A DNA stretch of 10,582 bases from Candidatus Pelagibacterales bacterium (GTDB lineage: Bacteria; Pseudomonadota; Alphaproteobacteria; Rickettsiales; UBA1997): assembly GCA_016882165.1 (NCBI GenBank), contig VHBV01000033.1, forward strand, positions 1-10,582. Direction: 5' to 3'. The position numbers were made by a program, and so were the translations under genes. The notes under the pieces were generated by a model that ran no database searches, was not told the DNA's origin, and was given only the letters and a program-made list of their open reading frames with translations. The number at the start of each line of letters is the position of its first letter. The first letter of the stretch is position 1. Below are positions 1 to 6,669 of this stretch, one piece after another.

Positions 1-1
1 T

Positions 2-355
2 AAGTTGCAAGAAAAATTAAAAGCTCTTGCTACAAACAGCTATAAAATAACAATTTTGGACTATGAAAACTATATTATTTCAACTTCTGACTCATATGTT
101 GCAAAACAAGAACAAACTATAAAAAAAGCGATAGATGGCTCTAATGATAACTCAGGATTTCTAAATATAGAAGGAAACAAATTTTATTATCAACAAACAG
201 AAGGCTACGACTTTAAAATTTTAGTTGGAATTGATGAACAAAATTACAACACAAAGTTTTTGCATTATTCAGTTCCTGAAATAATCTATATCTGCCTTAC
301 TGCTTTTCTTGTTGCATCGCTGCTTTACTTAATAGTAAGAATTTTATTTCTTTAG
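2..355 (+). CDS. C-terminal part of a membrane-anchored sensor-like protein (5' end outside window)
   Basis: The frame is open to the left edge, so this is the 3' end of a longer gene; the TTG at position 5 is not a convincing start. About 117 residues are visible. The first ~90 are polar, with alternating strand-like segments (ITILDYENYIISTS, then FLNIEGNKFYYQQ, then FKILVGIDEQNY). This resembles the membrane-proximal half of a Cache/PAS-like extracytoplasmic sensor fold. A hydrophobic segment of about 22 residues (IIYICLTAFLVASLLYLIVRIL) follows and the protein stops two residues later. In sensor kinases of this layout the second membrane segment leads into HAMP, kinase or cyclase domains; none is encoded here, and the downstream DNA belongs to the opposite-strand phosphatase gene. 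The 3' end overlaps that convergent gene by 12 bp. The sensor assignment rests on fold-like pattern and topology only. It could be a truncated kinase remnant or a complete anchored sensor or adaptor. Confidence 0.6.
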   Translation, partial: KLQEKLKALATNSYKITILDYENYIISTSDSYVAKQEQTIKKAIDGSNDNSGFLNIEGNKFYYQQTEGYDFKILVGIDEQNYNTKFLHYSVPEIIYICLTAFLVASLLYLIVRILFL

Positions 356-1060
356 CAATTCAATTAATTCGTGATGATGAAAATATATAGGCAAAGGTCC
401 TTCATTGTTTTTACCATTTTCAATCCAATTTTGCGATATAGTTTTTGAAATTTCATTATCAACAGCATTACCGTAGATAATTGGTGTGCAGCCTGAGTTA
501 TAAGCACATTCAATGTCAGCTATTGTATCTCCAACAAACCAAATTTCATCTTGTCTTAGATTTATATCACTACCAATTAAAGCCATTTCGACCGGTAAAT
601 AACTTGGCTTATCAGCTTTTGCGTCACCAGCTCCAATTAGTGAGAAAAACTTTTTGTCTAAACCAATTTTCTCAGCTTCTTGACGCAAAGTTGGGCCCAT
701 TTTGTTACTTACTACAAATTGAGTAATTTGCATTTCTTCTAATTTTTCAATCAGTTCTAAAGCTCCTGGCAAAAGATATAATTTTTCCAAATGAAGAGAA
801 CGATAAGTTTGTTTATAAATTTCTCCTGCTTTTTGCCAATCGTCTCCAAAAATTTCCGGAAAAGATTCACGCATTGATTTATGAACATTATCACGAACTT
901 TTTTCAATCCCCAAGGCTCTTTTCCCATTTTTTTCATTGTTTCATCAATAGCCGTTTGAATTAAAGGCCAAGTGTCAACTAATGTATTGTCCCAGTCAAA
1001 AACTACAGCTTTTGGTTTCTTCAAGTTTTCTAAAGCTTGTTTATTTTTTATAAAATTCAT
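344..1060 (-). CDS. HAD-superfamily phosphatase, phosphoglycolate phosphatase-like
   Basis: A 238-residue HAD hydrolase with all four motifs. Motif I is FDWDNTLVDTW, with nucleophile D22 and acid/base D24. Motif II is VVSNK with S118. Motif III is the lysine of ADKPS (K151). Motif IV is FVGDTIADIE with D178 and D182. Residues about 30-105 are a helical cap, as in Gph/PGP-type subfamily I enzymes. The sequence around motif I (DWDNTLVDTWP) and the following MGKEPW resemble an alphaproteobacterial group usually annotated as phosphoglycolate phosphatase. The true substrate cannot be read from sequence. Expected activity is Mg2+-dependent phosphomonoester hydrolysis in the cytoplasm. It is the last gene of the hisS-ccmC-fdxA operon, its ATG 3 bp after the fdxA stop. 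The C terminus has a histidine run (H228-H230), which is unusual but not catalytic. The chosen start leaves about 16 residues before the first core strand. Confidence 0.88.
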   Translation of the reverse strand: MNFIKNKQALENLKKPKAVVFDWDNTLVDTWPLIQTAIDETMKKMGKEPWGLKKVRDNVHKSMRESFPEIFGDDWQKAGEIYKQTYRSLHLEKLYLLPGALELIEKLEEMQITQFVVSNKMGPTLRQEAEKIGLDKKFFSLIGAGDAKADKPSYLPVEMALIGSDINLRQDEIWFVGDTIADIECAYNSGCTPIIYGNAVDNEISKTISQNWIENGKNNEGPLPIYFHHHELIELLKK

Positions 1061-1063
1061 ATT

Positions 1064-1408
1064 TTACTTTCTTTGCTGATTATTAAATCCACGAGGATCA
1101 AAAAGTTTTTCAAATTTGTTTTTCATTCCGTCGAAATCTTTCGCATCATCTGGCGCATCTTTTCTTTTAGTAATAACTGGCCATTGCTTAGAATATTTTC
1201 TATTTATTTCTACCCAATTTGCTAAATCAGGAGTTTCAGGAAAAATTGCTTCTGCCGGACATTCAGGAACACAAACTCCACAGTCAATGCACTCATCTGG
1301 ATCAATTACCAGCATATTCTCACCCTCGTAAAAACAATCAACCGGACAAACTGAAACACAATCAGTATATTTACAACGCACACAATTATCTGTTACAACG
1401 TAAGTCAT
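1064..1408 (-). CDS. fdxA: Seven-iron ferredoxin FdxA ([3Fe-4S][4Fe-4S])
   Basis: A 114-residue ferredoxin whose first half closely resembles Azotobacter vinelandii ferredoxin I. Counting Met as 1, C9, C17 and C50 should bind the [3Fe-4S] cluster, and C21, C40, C43 and C46 the [4Fe-4S] cluster. C12 and C25 match the two non-ligand cysteines of the Azotobacter protein. Both cluster motifs are intact (CVRCKYTDCVSVCPVDC and CIDCGVCVPEC). The C-terminal half (~60-114) carries the conserved long tail with WPVITKRKDAPDDAKDFDG. It is a soluble low-potential electron carrier; partners are not evident from the neighbours. It starts 1 bp after the ccmC stop and precedes the HAD gene by 3 bp, so it is almost certainly co-transcribed. 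The identity is close to certain. Confidence 0.97.
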   Translation of the reverse strand: MTYVVTDNCVRCKYTDCVSVCPVDCFYEGENMLVIDPDECIDCGVCVPECPAEAIFPETPDLANWVEINRKYSKQWPVITKRKDAPDDAKDFDGMKNKFEKLFDPRGFNNQQRK

Positions 1409-1409
1409 T

Positions 1410-2120
1410 TTAGTAGCGATTTATTAATAATTTTTTAAACATTAACTCACTTTTAACTTTCAATAAAGAAAGAAAAACAAAAAAAGAAAAGTAAAATCCA
1501 AAAGTTAAAAGCAAAGGTTTTAACATTGAAGGATCAATTGCAACTCCACCACTTCTAATAATACTGGCAGGCTGATGAAGTGAATTCCAATATTCTACGG
1601 AAAATTTAATTATAGGAATATTCACAAATCCAATTATTGAAATAATAGCCGCAATCTTTTCACCTTTCTGGACGTCATCAAATGAATCAAGCAATATTAT
1701 GTAACCAAGATACAAAAAAAACAAAATCAAAACTGACGTAAGACGAGCATCCCAAACCCACCAAGTACCCCAAATTGGCTTACCCCAAATACTTCCAGTA
1801 GCTAAGGTTACAAAAGTGAACATTGCTCCAATTGAAGCAATTGATTTAGAAATTAAGTAAAAGAAAGGATTTTTGAAAATAAAACCGCAAATATTAAAAA
1901 TTGCTAAAATCATGTAAACTAAAAGTGACATCCACGCTGCTGGAACATGAATATACATAATTTTAACAGCATTCGACTGTTGATAATCAAGTGGTGAATT
2001 AACTATTGCAGGAATCGCTAAAACTAAAAAAATAAAAGCACAGGTAAAAGAAAAAGGTGCGAAGAAGTTGAAGTTCTTTTCAAAATTTTTAAAGACAAAT
2101 AACTGACTTATAAATTTCAT
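1410..2120 (-). CDS. ccmC: Haem exporter subunit CcmC (cytochrome c maturation)
   Basis: A 236-residue integral membrane protein of the CcmC family, near the usual length (~245). It carries the tryptophan-rich WWD haem-handling motif, WGTWWVWDARLTS, at residues about 117-129. Two histidines flank it, H58 (MYIHVPAAW) and H182 (SLHQPAS), at positions matching the axial haem ligands of E. coli CcmC (H60 and H184). Six hydrophobic segments can be drawn, at roughly 24-41, 62-82, 88-110, 127-145, 155-172 and 203-221. CcmC attaches haem to the periplasmic chaperone CcmE within the system I cytochrome c maturation machinery. No ccmA, ccmB, ccmE or ccmF lies in the window, so the remaining ccm genes must be elsewhere. 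It lies 6 bp after hisS and 1 bp before fdxA. A purine-rich AAGGA in the hisS end is rather far upstream of the ATG, so translational coupling is likely. Confidence 0.95.
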   Translation of the reverse strand: MKFISQLFVFKNFEKNFNFFAPFSFTCAFIFLVLAIPAIVNSPLDYQQSNAVKIMYIHVPAAWMSLLVYMILAIFNICGFIFKNPFFYLISKSIASIGAMFTFVTLATGSIWGKPIWGTWWVWDARLTSVLILFFLYLGYIILLDSFDDVQKGEKIAAIISIIGFVNIPIIKFSVEYWNSLHQPASIIRSGGVAIDPSMLKPLLLTFGFYFSFFVFLSLLKVKSELMFKKLLINRY

Positions 2121-2126
2121 AAATAT

Positions 2127-3380
2127 TTAATTTTTTCCTTCAAGATAGTGCAATAGCAGCTCTGACTTCACTTTTTGCTCTTTAGCATTGTCAAAATCTT
2201 TTACCATTACTTCACCATTTTTCATTTCACTTTCACCAATAATAACAACAAATCTTGAATTGTTTTGAGAAGCGCGTTTCATTTGTTTTTTGAAATTTCC
2301 ATCCAATACAAAATCAACTATTAATCCTGAGTTTCTGAGTTTATTAACAATTTCAAAGGCATAAAGCTTTTCGTTTTCTGAAATATAATTTACTTGAATT
2401 GGACGAGATTTTTCCAATGAAGTATTAATCAAAAGCATTAATCTTTCAATACCAGCTGCAAAGCCAATTGCTGGAACTTGCTTTCCTGACATTTTTTCAA
2501 CTAAACTATTATATCTTCCGCCAGCAAGAACAGTATTTTGTGCACCTTCAAATGCCATAACAAATTCGAAAACTGTTGAGGTATAGTAATCCAATCCTCT
2601 AACAAGGCGATTGTTAACTCTATATTTTACATCAAATTTATTCAATAAGTTTAAAATTTGATCAAAATGTTTTTTTGAATTCTCAGAAAAAAAATCATAA
2701 ATTGATGGCGCTTCAGCAAGTAAATCAATATCTTGCTGATCTTTTGAATCAAGAATCCTCAGAGGATTTTTTTCAAGCCTAATTTTACTATCATTAGATA
2801 AATCATTCTTAAATTTAGTAAAATATTCAGTCAAAGCAGCTTCATATTTAATTTTAGTTTGAATGTCACCCAAAGAATTAATCTCTAAAGTTGTATTCCC
2901 CAAAACACCCAAATCTTTTAATATTGTTGATGCCAATAAAATTGCTTCAACATCACAAAAAACATTATCTTCTCCAAAAATTTCAAAATTAATTTGGTGA
3001 AATTGACGCTGCCTGCCTTTTTGTGGCCTATCATAACGAAAAATTGGACCGTAAGAAAAGAATTTTTGCGGTAAAACTTGTTGTAACTCACCATTAGAAC
3101 AGAAAGAGCGAACAATTGCCGCTGTAAATTCAGGACGCAAAGTCAAAAAATTATCACCACGATCAGGAAATTTATAAACTTCTTTGGAGACAATATCAGA
3201 AGCCTCACCCAAATTGCGTTCAAAAACTTCGCTAAATTCAAAAATTGGAGTTTGCAACTCAGAAAAACCAAAGCTTTCACTGCGTTTCTTTGCAGTTGCA
3301 ACAATATGGTTAAAAATTTTAATTTCATCTCCAAAAAGGTCTTTTGTTCCTCTAACTGGCTGTAACTTGTGATTTGACAT
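2127..3380 (-). CDS. hisS: Histidyl-tRNA synthetase
   Basis: A 417-residue class II synthetase that charges tRNA-His with histidine. It starts with the typical LQPVRGTKDLF, and motif 1 lies in the N-terminal region. Motif 2 is FRYDRPQKGRQRQFHQ (114-129), with ATP-contacting R115. The histidine-specific LVRGLDYYTST (259-269) carries the conserved R261. Motif 3 is GIERLML (310-316) with R313. The last ~90 residues form the anticodon-binding alpha/beta domain. Motif 2 is of the canonical bacterial kind (RPQ.GR.RQFHQ), not the divergent form found in many alphaproteobacteria. It is the first gene of a four-gene minus-strand operon and is preceded by a plausible sigma-70 promoter about 37 bp upstream of the ATG. 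There is no obvious Shine-Dalgarno sequence before the chosen start, which matches the family N terminus. Confidence 0.97.
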   Translation of the reverse strand: MSNHKLQPVRGTKDLFGDEIKIFNHIVATAKKRSESFGFSELQTPIFEFSEVFERNLGEASDIVSKEVYKFPDRGDNFLTLRPEFTAAIVRSFCSNGELQQVLPQKFFSYGPIFRYDRPQKGRQRQFHQINFEIFGEDNVFCDVEAILLASTILKDLGVLGNTTLEINSLGDIQTKIKYEAALTEYFTKFKNDLSNDSKIRLEKNPLRILDSKDQQDIDLLAEAPSIYDFFSENSKKHFDQILNLLNKFDVKYRVNNRLVRGLDYYTSTVFEFVMAFEGAQNTVLAGGRYNSLVEKMSGKQVPAIGFAAGIERLMLLINTSLEKSRPIQVNYISENEKLYAFEIVNKLRNSGLIVDFVLDGNFKKQMKRASQNNSRFVVIIGESEMKNGEVMVKDFDNAKEQKVKSELLLHYLEGKN

Positions 3381-3416
3381 CTATAAGTAAATTGATTGGT
3401 TTAACACAATAAGTGA

Positions 3417-3445
3417 ATCATAGTTAGAACTATTTCTAAATTCAA
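3417..3445 (-). promoter_or_regulatory. Candidate sigma-70 promoter for the hisS operon
   Basis: On the minus strand, TTGAAT (3445-3440; 4 of 6 to consensus) is followed after 17 bp by TATGAT (3422-3417; 5 of 6). Transcription would start near 3410 and give a leader of about 30 nt before the hisS ATG. A perfect 6+6 dyad, ATAGTT-AG-AACTAT (3420-3433), overlaps the -10 box and spacer and could be an operator. AT-rich DNA produces such matches by chance, so confidence is moderate. Confidence 0.45.
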
Positions 3446-3612
3446 TTTAAGAAATTTAAATCGCGAATCAAAAGTTATTAACAAACTAAACTTAAATTAT
3501 TCAGAAAACTTATACTAAAACACAAATAAAACATACTTAGGATATTATTATTAAATGGCGCACTGGATTTAACATGAAAAAACTGCAAAATTGTTTTGAT
3601 ATTCTTTGCTTC

Positions 3613-3641
3613 TTTACTAAGTAAATATTTTTTTTTATAAA
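3613..3641 (+). promoter_or_regulatory. Candidate sigma-70 promoter for lepA
   Basis: TTTACT (3613-3618; 4 of 6 to consensus), a 17-bp spacer and TATAAA (3636-3641; 5 of 6) would start transcription near 3648, leaving a leader of about 68 nt before the lepA ATG. The -35 box is the left arm of a perfect dyad, TTTACT-A-AGTAAA (3613-3625), a possible repressor or activator site. A chance match in AT-rich sequence cannot be excluded. Confidence 0.4.
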
Positions 3642-3716
3642 ACTACTTACTATTATTGAAAATCTATTTTCTTGAAACTGTTTTTTTACCCAAAATTCTA
3701 AAAATCACGAAATAAA

Positions 3717-5537
3717 ATGTCCCAAAGTTCAATCTCTCATATTCGCAACTTTTCAATTGTTGCACATATTGACCATGGAAAATCAACGCTTTCTGATCGT
3801 TTAATTCAAGAATGTGGCGCCATTGAAGAACGTGAAATGAGTGCACAAATTCTTGATTCAATGGATATTGAAAAAGAACGTGGAATTACAATCAAAGCAC
3901 AAACAGTGCGCCTCAAATATAAGGCTGATGATGGTGAAACATATATGTTAAATTTGATGGACACACCTGGACATGTTGATTTTGGTTATGAAGTAAGCAG
4001 ATGTTTGGCAGCTTGCGAAGGTTCAATTTTAGTTGTTGATTCAACTCAAGGTGTTGAAGCACAAACTTTGGCGAATGTTTATCAGGCCATTGATAATAAT
4101 CACGAAATTGTTCCCGTTTTAAATAAAATTGACCTTCCAGCATCTGACCCGGAATCGGTAAAAAAACAAATTGAAGAAGTTATTGGAATTGATGCCAGTG
4201 AAGCAATCTTAGTTTCTGCCAAAACTGGCGTGGGAATTCACGAAACCTTGGAAGCAGTTGTTAAGAAACTTCCTTGCCCAAAAGGAAATTTAGAAGATGA
4301 CTTTAAAGCTCTACTAATTGACAGCTGGTATGACCCTTATTTAGGAGTAATTATTTTGGTTAGAGTAATTAATGGTGCGATAAAAAAAGGCCAAAAAATC
4401 AAAATGATGGCTACAAACGCAACTTATCAAGTTGATTCAGTTGGTTTTTTTACTCCTAAGAAAATATTTTGTGATGATCTAAAAGCTGGAGAAGTTGGAT
4501 TTATAAATGCTCAAATAAAGCAAGTAAAAGATTGTAGAGTTGGAGATACTATAGTTTTACATAATAATGAAACAGCTACACCACTTCCTGGTTTTAAACA
4601 AAATCAACCTGTAGTGTTTTGTGGAATTTATCCAATTGATGCTTCAGAATTTGAAAAATTTCGTGATGCTTTAGCAAAACTTCATTTAAATGATGCTTCT
4701 TTTGAATATGAGACAGAAACATCAAGTGCTTTGGGTTATGGTTTTAGATGTGGTTTTCTTGGACTTCTTCATTTGGAAATTATTCAAGAGCGCTTAGAAC
4801 GTGAATTTGACCTTGATTTAATTACTACAGCTCCCTCCGTAATTTACAAAATACATTTGCGTTATCCAGATATTAATGGTGAAAAAGTTTTGCACATTCA
4901 CTCACCTGCTGAAATGCCAGATCCAGTGAAGATTGAATCAATGGAAGAGCCTTGGATTAAAGCAACAATTATGACGCCTGATGAATATTTGGGTGCCGTT
5001 CTTGATTTATGCACTCAAAAAAGGGGAATTCAAAAAGAACTTTCTTACGTTGGAGATCGTGCAATGCTTGTTTACAGGTTGCCTCTTAACGAAATTGTTT
5101 ATGATTTTTATGATCGTCTAAAATCTTGTTCTCGAGGCTATGCAAGCTTTGACTGGCAAATGGATGGATATGAAGAAAGCCAATTGGTAAAATTAACCAT
5201 TATGGTAAATTCAGAACCAGTTGACGCTTTGTCGTTTATAACTCACAAAACAAGAGCAGAAAGCCGAGGACGTGCAATTTGTATTAAGTTAAAAGATTTA
5301 ATTCCTAGACAAATGTTTGCAATTGCAATTCAAGCAGCAATTGGTGGCAAAATTGTGGCACGAGAAACAGTTTCTGCAATGCGTAAAGACGTTACAGCAA
5401 AATGTTATGGTGGCGACATTTCGCGAAAAAGAAAACTTTTAGATAAGCAGAAAAAAGGTAAGAAAAAAATGCGTGAAATTGGAAATGTAGAAATTCCACA
5501 AAGTGCCTTTTTAGCTGCTTTGAAGCTTGACGAATAG
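3717..5537 (+). CDS. lepA: Elongation factor 4 (LepA), ribosome-associated GTPase
   Basis: A 606-residue translational GTPase at the usual LepA length (~600). The G domain has G1 AHIDHGKS (16-23), G2 RGIT (55-58), G3 DTPGH (82-86, with catalytic H86), G4 NKID (136-139) and G5 SAK (167-169). EF-G-like beta-barrel and alpha/beta domains follow. The C-terminal domain is specific to LepA and holds the marker stretch RQMFAIAIQAAIGGK, a lysine-rich loop near residues 570-585, and the terminal IGNVEIPQSAF. There is no EF-G domain IV, which separates it from EF-G and TypA. LepA binds translating or assembling ribosomes and affects elongation and 30S biogenesis, especially under stress. The ATG is chosen because the protein then begins with the family-typical short leader before IRNFSIVAHIDHGKS. 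It is monocistronic as far as visible, since the next downstream gene is a tRNA on the other strand. Confidence 0.98.
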   Translation: MSQSSISHIRNFSIVAHIDHGKSTLSDRLIQECGAIEEREMSAQILDSMDIEKERGITIKAQTVRLKYKADDGETYMLNLMDTPGHVDFGYEVSRCLAACEGSILVVDSTQGVEAQTLANVYQAIDNNHEIVPVLNKIDLPASDPESVKKQIEEVIGIDASEAILVSAKTGVGIHETLEAVVKKLPCPKGNLEDDFKALLIDSWYDPYLGVIILVRVINGAIKKGQKIKMMATNATYQVDSVGFFTPKKIFCDDLKAGEVGFINAQIKQVKDCRVGDTIVLHNNETATPLPGFKQNQPVVFCGIYPIDASEFEKFRDALAKLHLNDASFEYETETSSALGYGFRCGFLGLLHLEIIQERLEREFDLDLITTAPSVIYKIHLRYPDINGEKVLHIHSPAEMPDPVKIESMEEPWIKATIMTPDEYLGAVLDLCTQKRGIQKELSYVGDRAMLVYRLPLNEIVYDFYDRLKSCSRGYASFDWQMDGYEESQLVKLTIMVNSEPVDALSFITHKTRAESRGRAICIKLKDLIPRQMFAIAIQAAIGGKIVARETVSAMRKDVTAKCYGGDISRKRKLLDKQKKGKKKMREIGNVEIPQSAFLAALKLDE

Positions 5538-5544
5538 AAATTTT

Positions 5545-5624
5545 AATTCGCTATAACCAAGTCTTTGTGTAAATTAGAAATTGAGCAGTGGAAACGCAGC
5601 AGAAGCTAATTGGCGGAATTATAG
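5545..5624. repeat. 80-bp nested inverted-repeat element between 11-bp direct repeats
   Basis: Between the lepA stop and tRNA-Val lie three nested helices. The outer is CTATAA (5551-5556) with TTATAG (5619-5624). The middle is AATTAG (5572-5577) with CTAATT (5606-5611). The inner hairpin is GC-A-GTG / CGC-A-GC (5585-5600) around a GAAA (GNRA) tetraloop. The stretch is bounded exactly by two copies of ATAGAAATTTT (5534-5544, which includes the lepA stop codon, and 5625-5635, which touches the tRNA CCA). The GNRA loop is on the plus strand, so a lepA 3'-UTR structure is one reading; a small inserted palindromic element with target duplication is another. The helices are short and AT-rich apart from the inner one, so chance is possible. 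Confidence 0.35.
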
Positions 5625-5634
5625 ATAGAAATTT

Positions 5635-5711
5635 TGGTGGGTGGTAGAAGACTCGAACTTCCGACCTTTACGATGTCAACGTAACGCTCTAACCAACTGA
5701 GCTAACCACCC
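5635..5711 (-). tRNA. tRNA-Val (anticodon GAC), CCA encoded
   Basis: Read on the minus strand, the 77 nt fold into a complete cloverleaf. The acceptor is GGGTGGT/ACCACCC, the D stem GCTC/GAGC, and the anticodon stem TTACG/CGTAA with loop TTGACAT. The variable loop is AGGTC, the T stem GGAAG/CTTCT (one G-U) with loop TTCGAGT, and A is the discriminator. The anticodon GAC (5677-5675) reads GUC and GUU valine codons. The 3' CCA is encoded (5637-5635). All stems pair and the T loop is normal, so it should be functional. Its promoter must lie in 5712-5797, shared with divergent queC; a TTGGCA -35-like box (5752-5747) is visible but no good -10 at the right spacing. Confidence 0.96.
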
Positions 5712-5797
5712 ACAAAATTAAGTAAAAACGCTTTAATTGCTTTTTTTGCCAACGCTCAAAGACAATTAAAAAGAACTAATAAATACATTAAAAAATC

Positions 5798-6505
5798 ATG
5801 ATAAAAAAAGCAATCGTTTTACTAAGCGGAGGACTTGACTCAACGACAGTTGCAAAAATTGCAATAAACTCGGGTTTTGAAGTCTACGCTCTAAGCTTTT
5901 CATACGGTCAAAGACATGAAATTGAATTAGAATTTGCCAAGAAAATTTCTAAAAATATAAATGTTAAAGAACACAAAATTGCAAAAATTGATCTTAGAAC
6001 TTTTGGCGGTTCAGCTTTGACTGATGAAATTGACGTTCCTAAAGATAATGAAAGCTCTAATTTTAACCAAACTAGCATAAAAAAAATTCCAATAACTTAC
6101 GTACCAGCAAGAAACACAATTTTTCTATCTTATGCACTTGCTTATGCTGAAGTTGTTGGTGCATTTGATATTTTTATTGGAGTCAATGCAATTGATTACA
6201 GTGGATATCCAGATTGTAGACCTGAATTTATTGAAACCTTTGAAAAATTAGCAAATTTAGCTACTGCTGCAGGAGTTGAAAATTCAACAAAATTTAAAAT
6301 TCACACTCCGCTAATTAAGCTTTCAAAAAAAGAAATTATTGAATTAGGAATTAAAAACGGAGTTGATTACTCAATAACTCATAGTTGCTATGATCCAATT
6401 ATTGAGAATGAAAACATTATTTCATGTGGAAAATGCGATTCATGCAGACTAAGACTTGAAGGTTTTAGATTAGCAGGAATTGAAGATGAATTGGAATATT
6501 TGTAG
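5798..6505 (+). CDS. queC: 7-cyano-7-deazaguanine (preQ0) synthase QueC
   Basis: A 235-residue enzyme that turns 7-carboxy-7-deazaguanine into preQ0 using ATP and ammonia, a step in queuosine tRNA modification. The N terminus has the PP-loop ATP pyrophosphatase motif LSGGLDSTT (9-17), followed by SFSYGQRHEIE. The family stretch GVNAIDYSGYPDCRPEF lies at 128-144. The zinc site is four cysteines, C197, C210, C213 and C216, in SCYDP and SCGKCDSCR. Length and all motifs are complete. No other queuosine genes (queD, queE, queF, tgt, queA) are in the window, so the pathway must be completed elsewhere or supplied. The gene stands alone, divergent from tRNA-Val and convergent with the chorismate mutase gene. 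There is no clear Shine-Dalgarno sequence before the ATG. Confidence 0.97.
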   Translation: MIKKAIVLLSGGLDSTTVAKIAINSGFEVYALSFSYGQRHEIELEFAKKISKNINVKEHKIAKIDLRTFGGSALTDEIDVPKDNESSNFNQTSIKKIPITYVPARNTIFLSYALAYAEVVGAFDIFIGVNAIDYSGYPDCRPEFIETFEKLANLATAAGVENSTKFKIHTPLIKLSKKEIIELGIKNGVDYSITHSCYDPIIENENIISCGKCDSCRLRLEGFRLAGIEDELEYL

Positions 6506-6538
6506 AGCTTGTTTTAAATCTTCCTTCATGCGTCGCAC

Positions 6539-6591
6539 CCACTTTCTTTTCAAATGAGGCGAAAACTGCAATCTTTGAAAAAAGAAGGTGG
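6539..6591. repeat. Long imperfect hairpin between convergent queC and chorismate mutase
   Basis: CCACTTTCTTTT (6539-6550) pairs with AAAAGAAGGTGG (6580-6591) over 12 positions with one T-G wobble. After a 2-nt bulge, CAAA (6551-6554) pairs with TTTG (6574-6577). The loop is 19 nt (6555-6573). Its place between two convergent 3' ends suggests a shared transcription stop or mRNA end stabiliser. However, neither strand has the downstream T-run of an intrinsic terminator, so it may instead be a palindromic repeat. Confidence 0.5.
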
Positions 6592-6606
6592 ATAAAATTG
6601 CCAACA

Positions 6607-6638
6607 AAAATTTGAGAAGGGTTATTTAAACAAATTTT
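6607..6638. repeat. Perfect 8-bp inverted repeat, possible 3'-end hairpin
   Basis: AAAATTTG (6607-6614) and CAAATTTT (6631-6638) are exact inverted copies separated by 16 bp, close to the 3' end of the chorismate mutase gene. The stem is almost all A-T and there is no following T-run, so a role as terminator is weakly supported. Confidence 0.25.
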
Positions 6639-6669
6639 AACACAAACTCGGAAGTTTAATTTAAATTTT

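Larger units (their letters stand above)
3381..3716. other. Divergent intergenic region between hisS and lepA
   Basis: This 336-bp stretch separates two divergent genes and holds their likely promoters, listed separately. The middle (about 3446-3612) is AT-rich with a small G+C patch near 3555-3567. It contains a 16-codon ATG frame at 3574-3624 with no ribosome binding site, and a weak hairpin (CAAAA-TTG-TTTTG, 3586-3598). I see no RNA gene, riboswitch or terminator in it. Neither gene has a good Shine-Dalgarno sequence. Confidence 0.6.

Noticed and set aside
481..726. Plus-strand open frame inside the HAD gene, and similar antisense frames in fdxA, hisS, lepA and metX
   Set aside because: They lie wholly within well-supported genes, show no family motifs, and have the composition expected of antisense shadows.
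3574..3624. A 16-codon ATG frame (MKKLQNCF...FTK) upstream of lepA, resembling a leader peptide
   Set aside because: There is no ribosome binding site, no run of regulatory codons and no following attenuator hairpin, and it overlaps the proposed lepA -35 region. Such frames are frequent by chance.
5635..5711. tRNA-Val 3' end as an attachment site for an integrated element
   Set aside because: The flanking 11-bp repeat overlaps the tRNA by only one base, and no integrase or foreign genes lie nearby.
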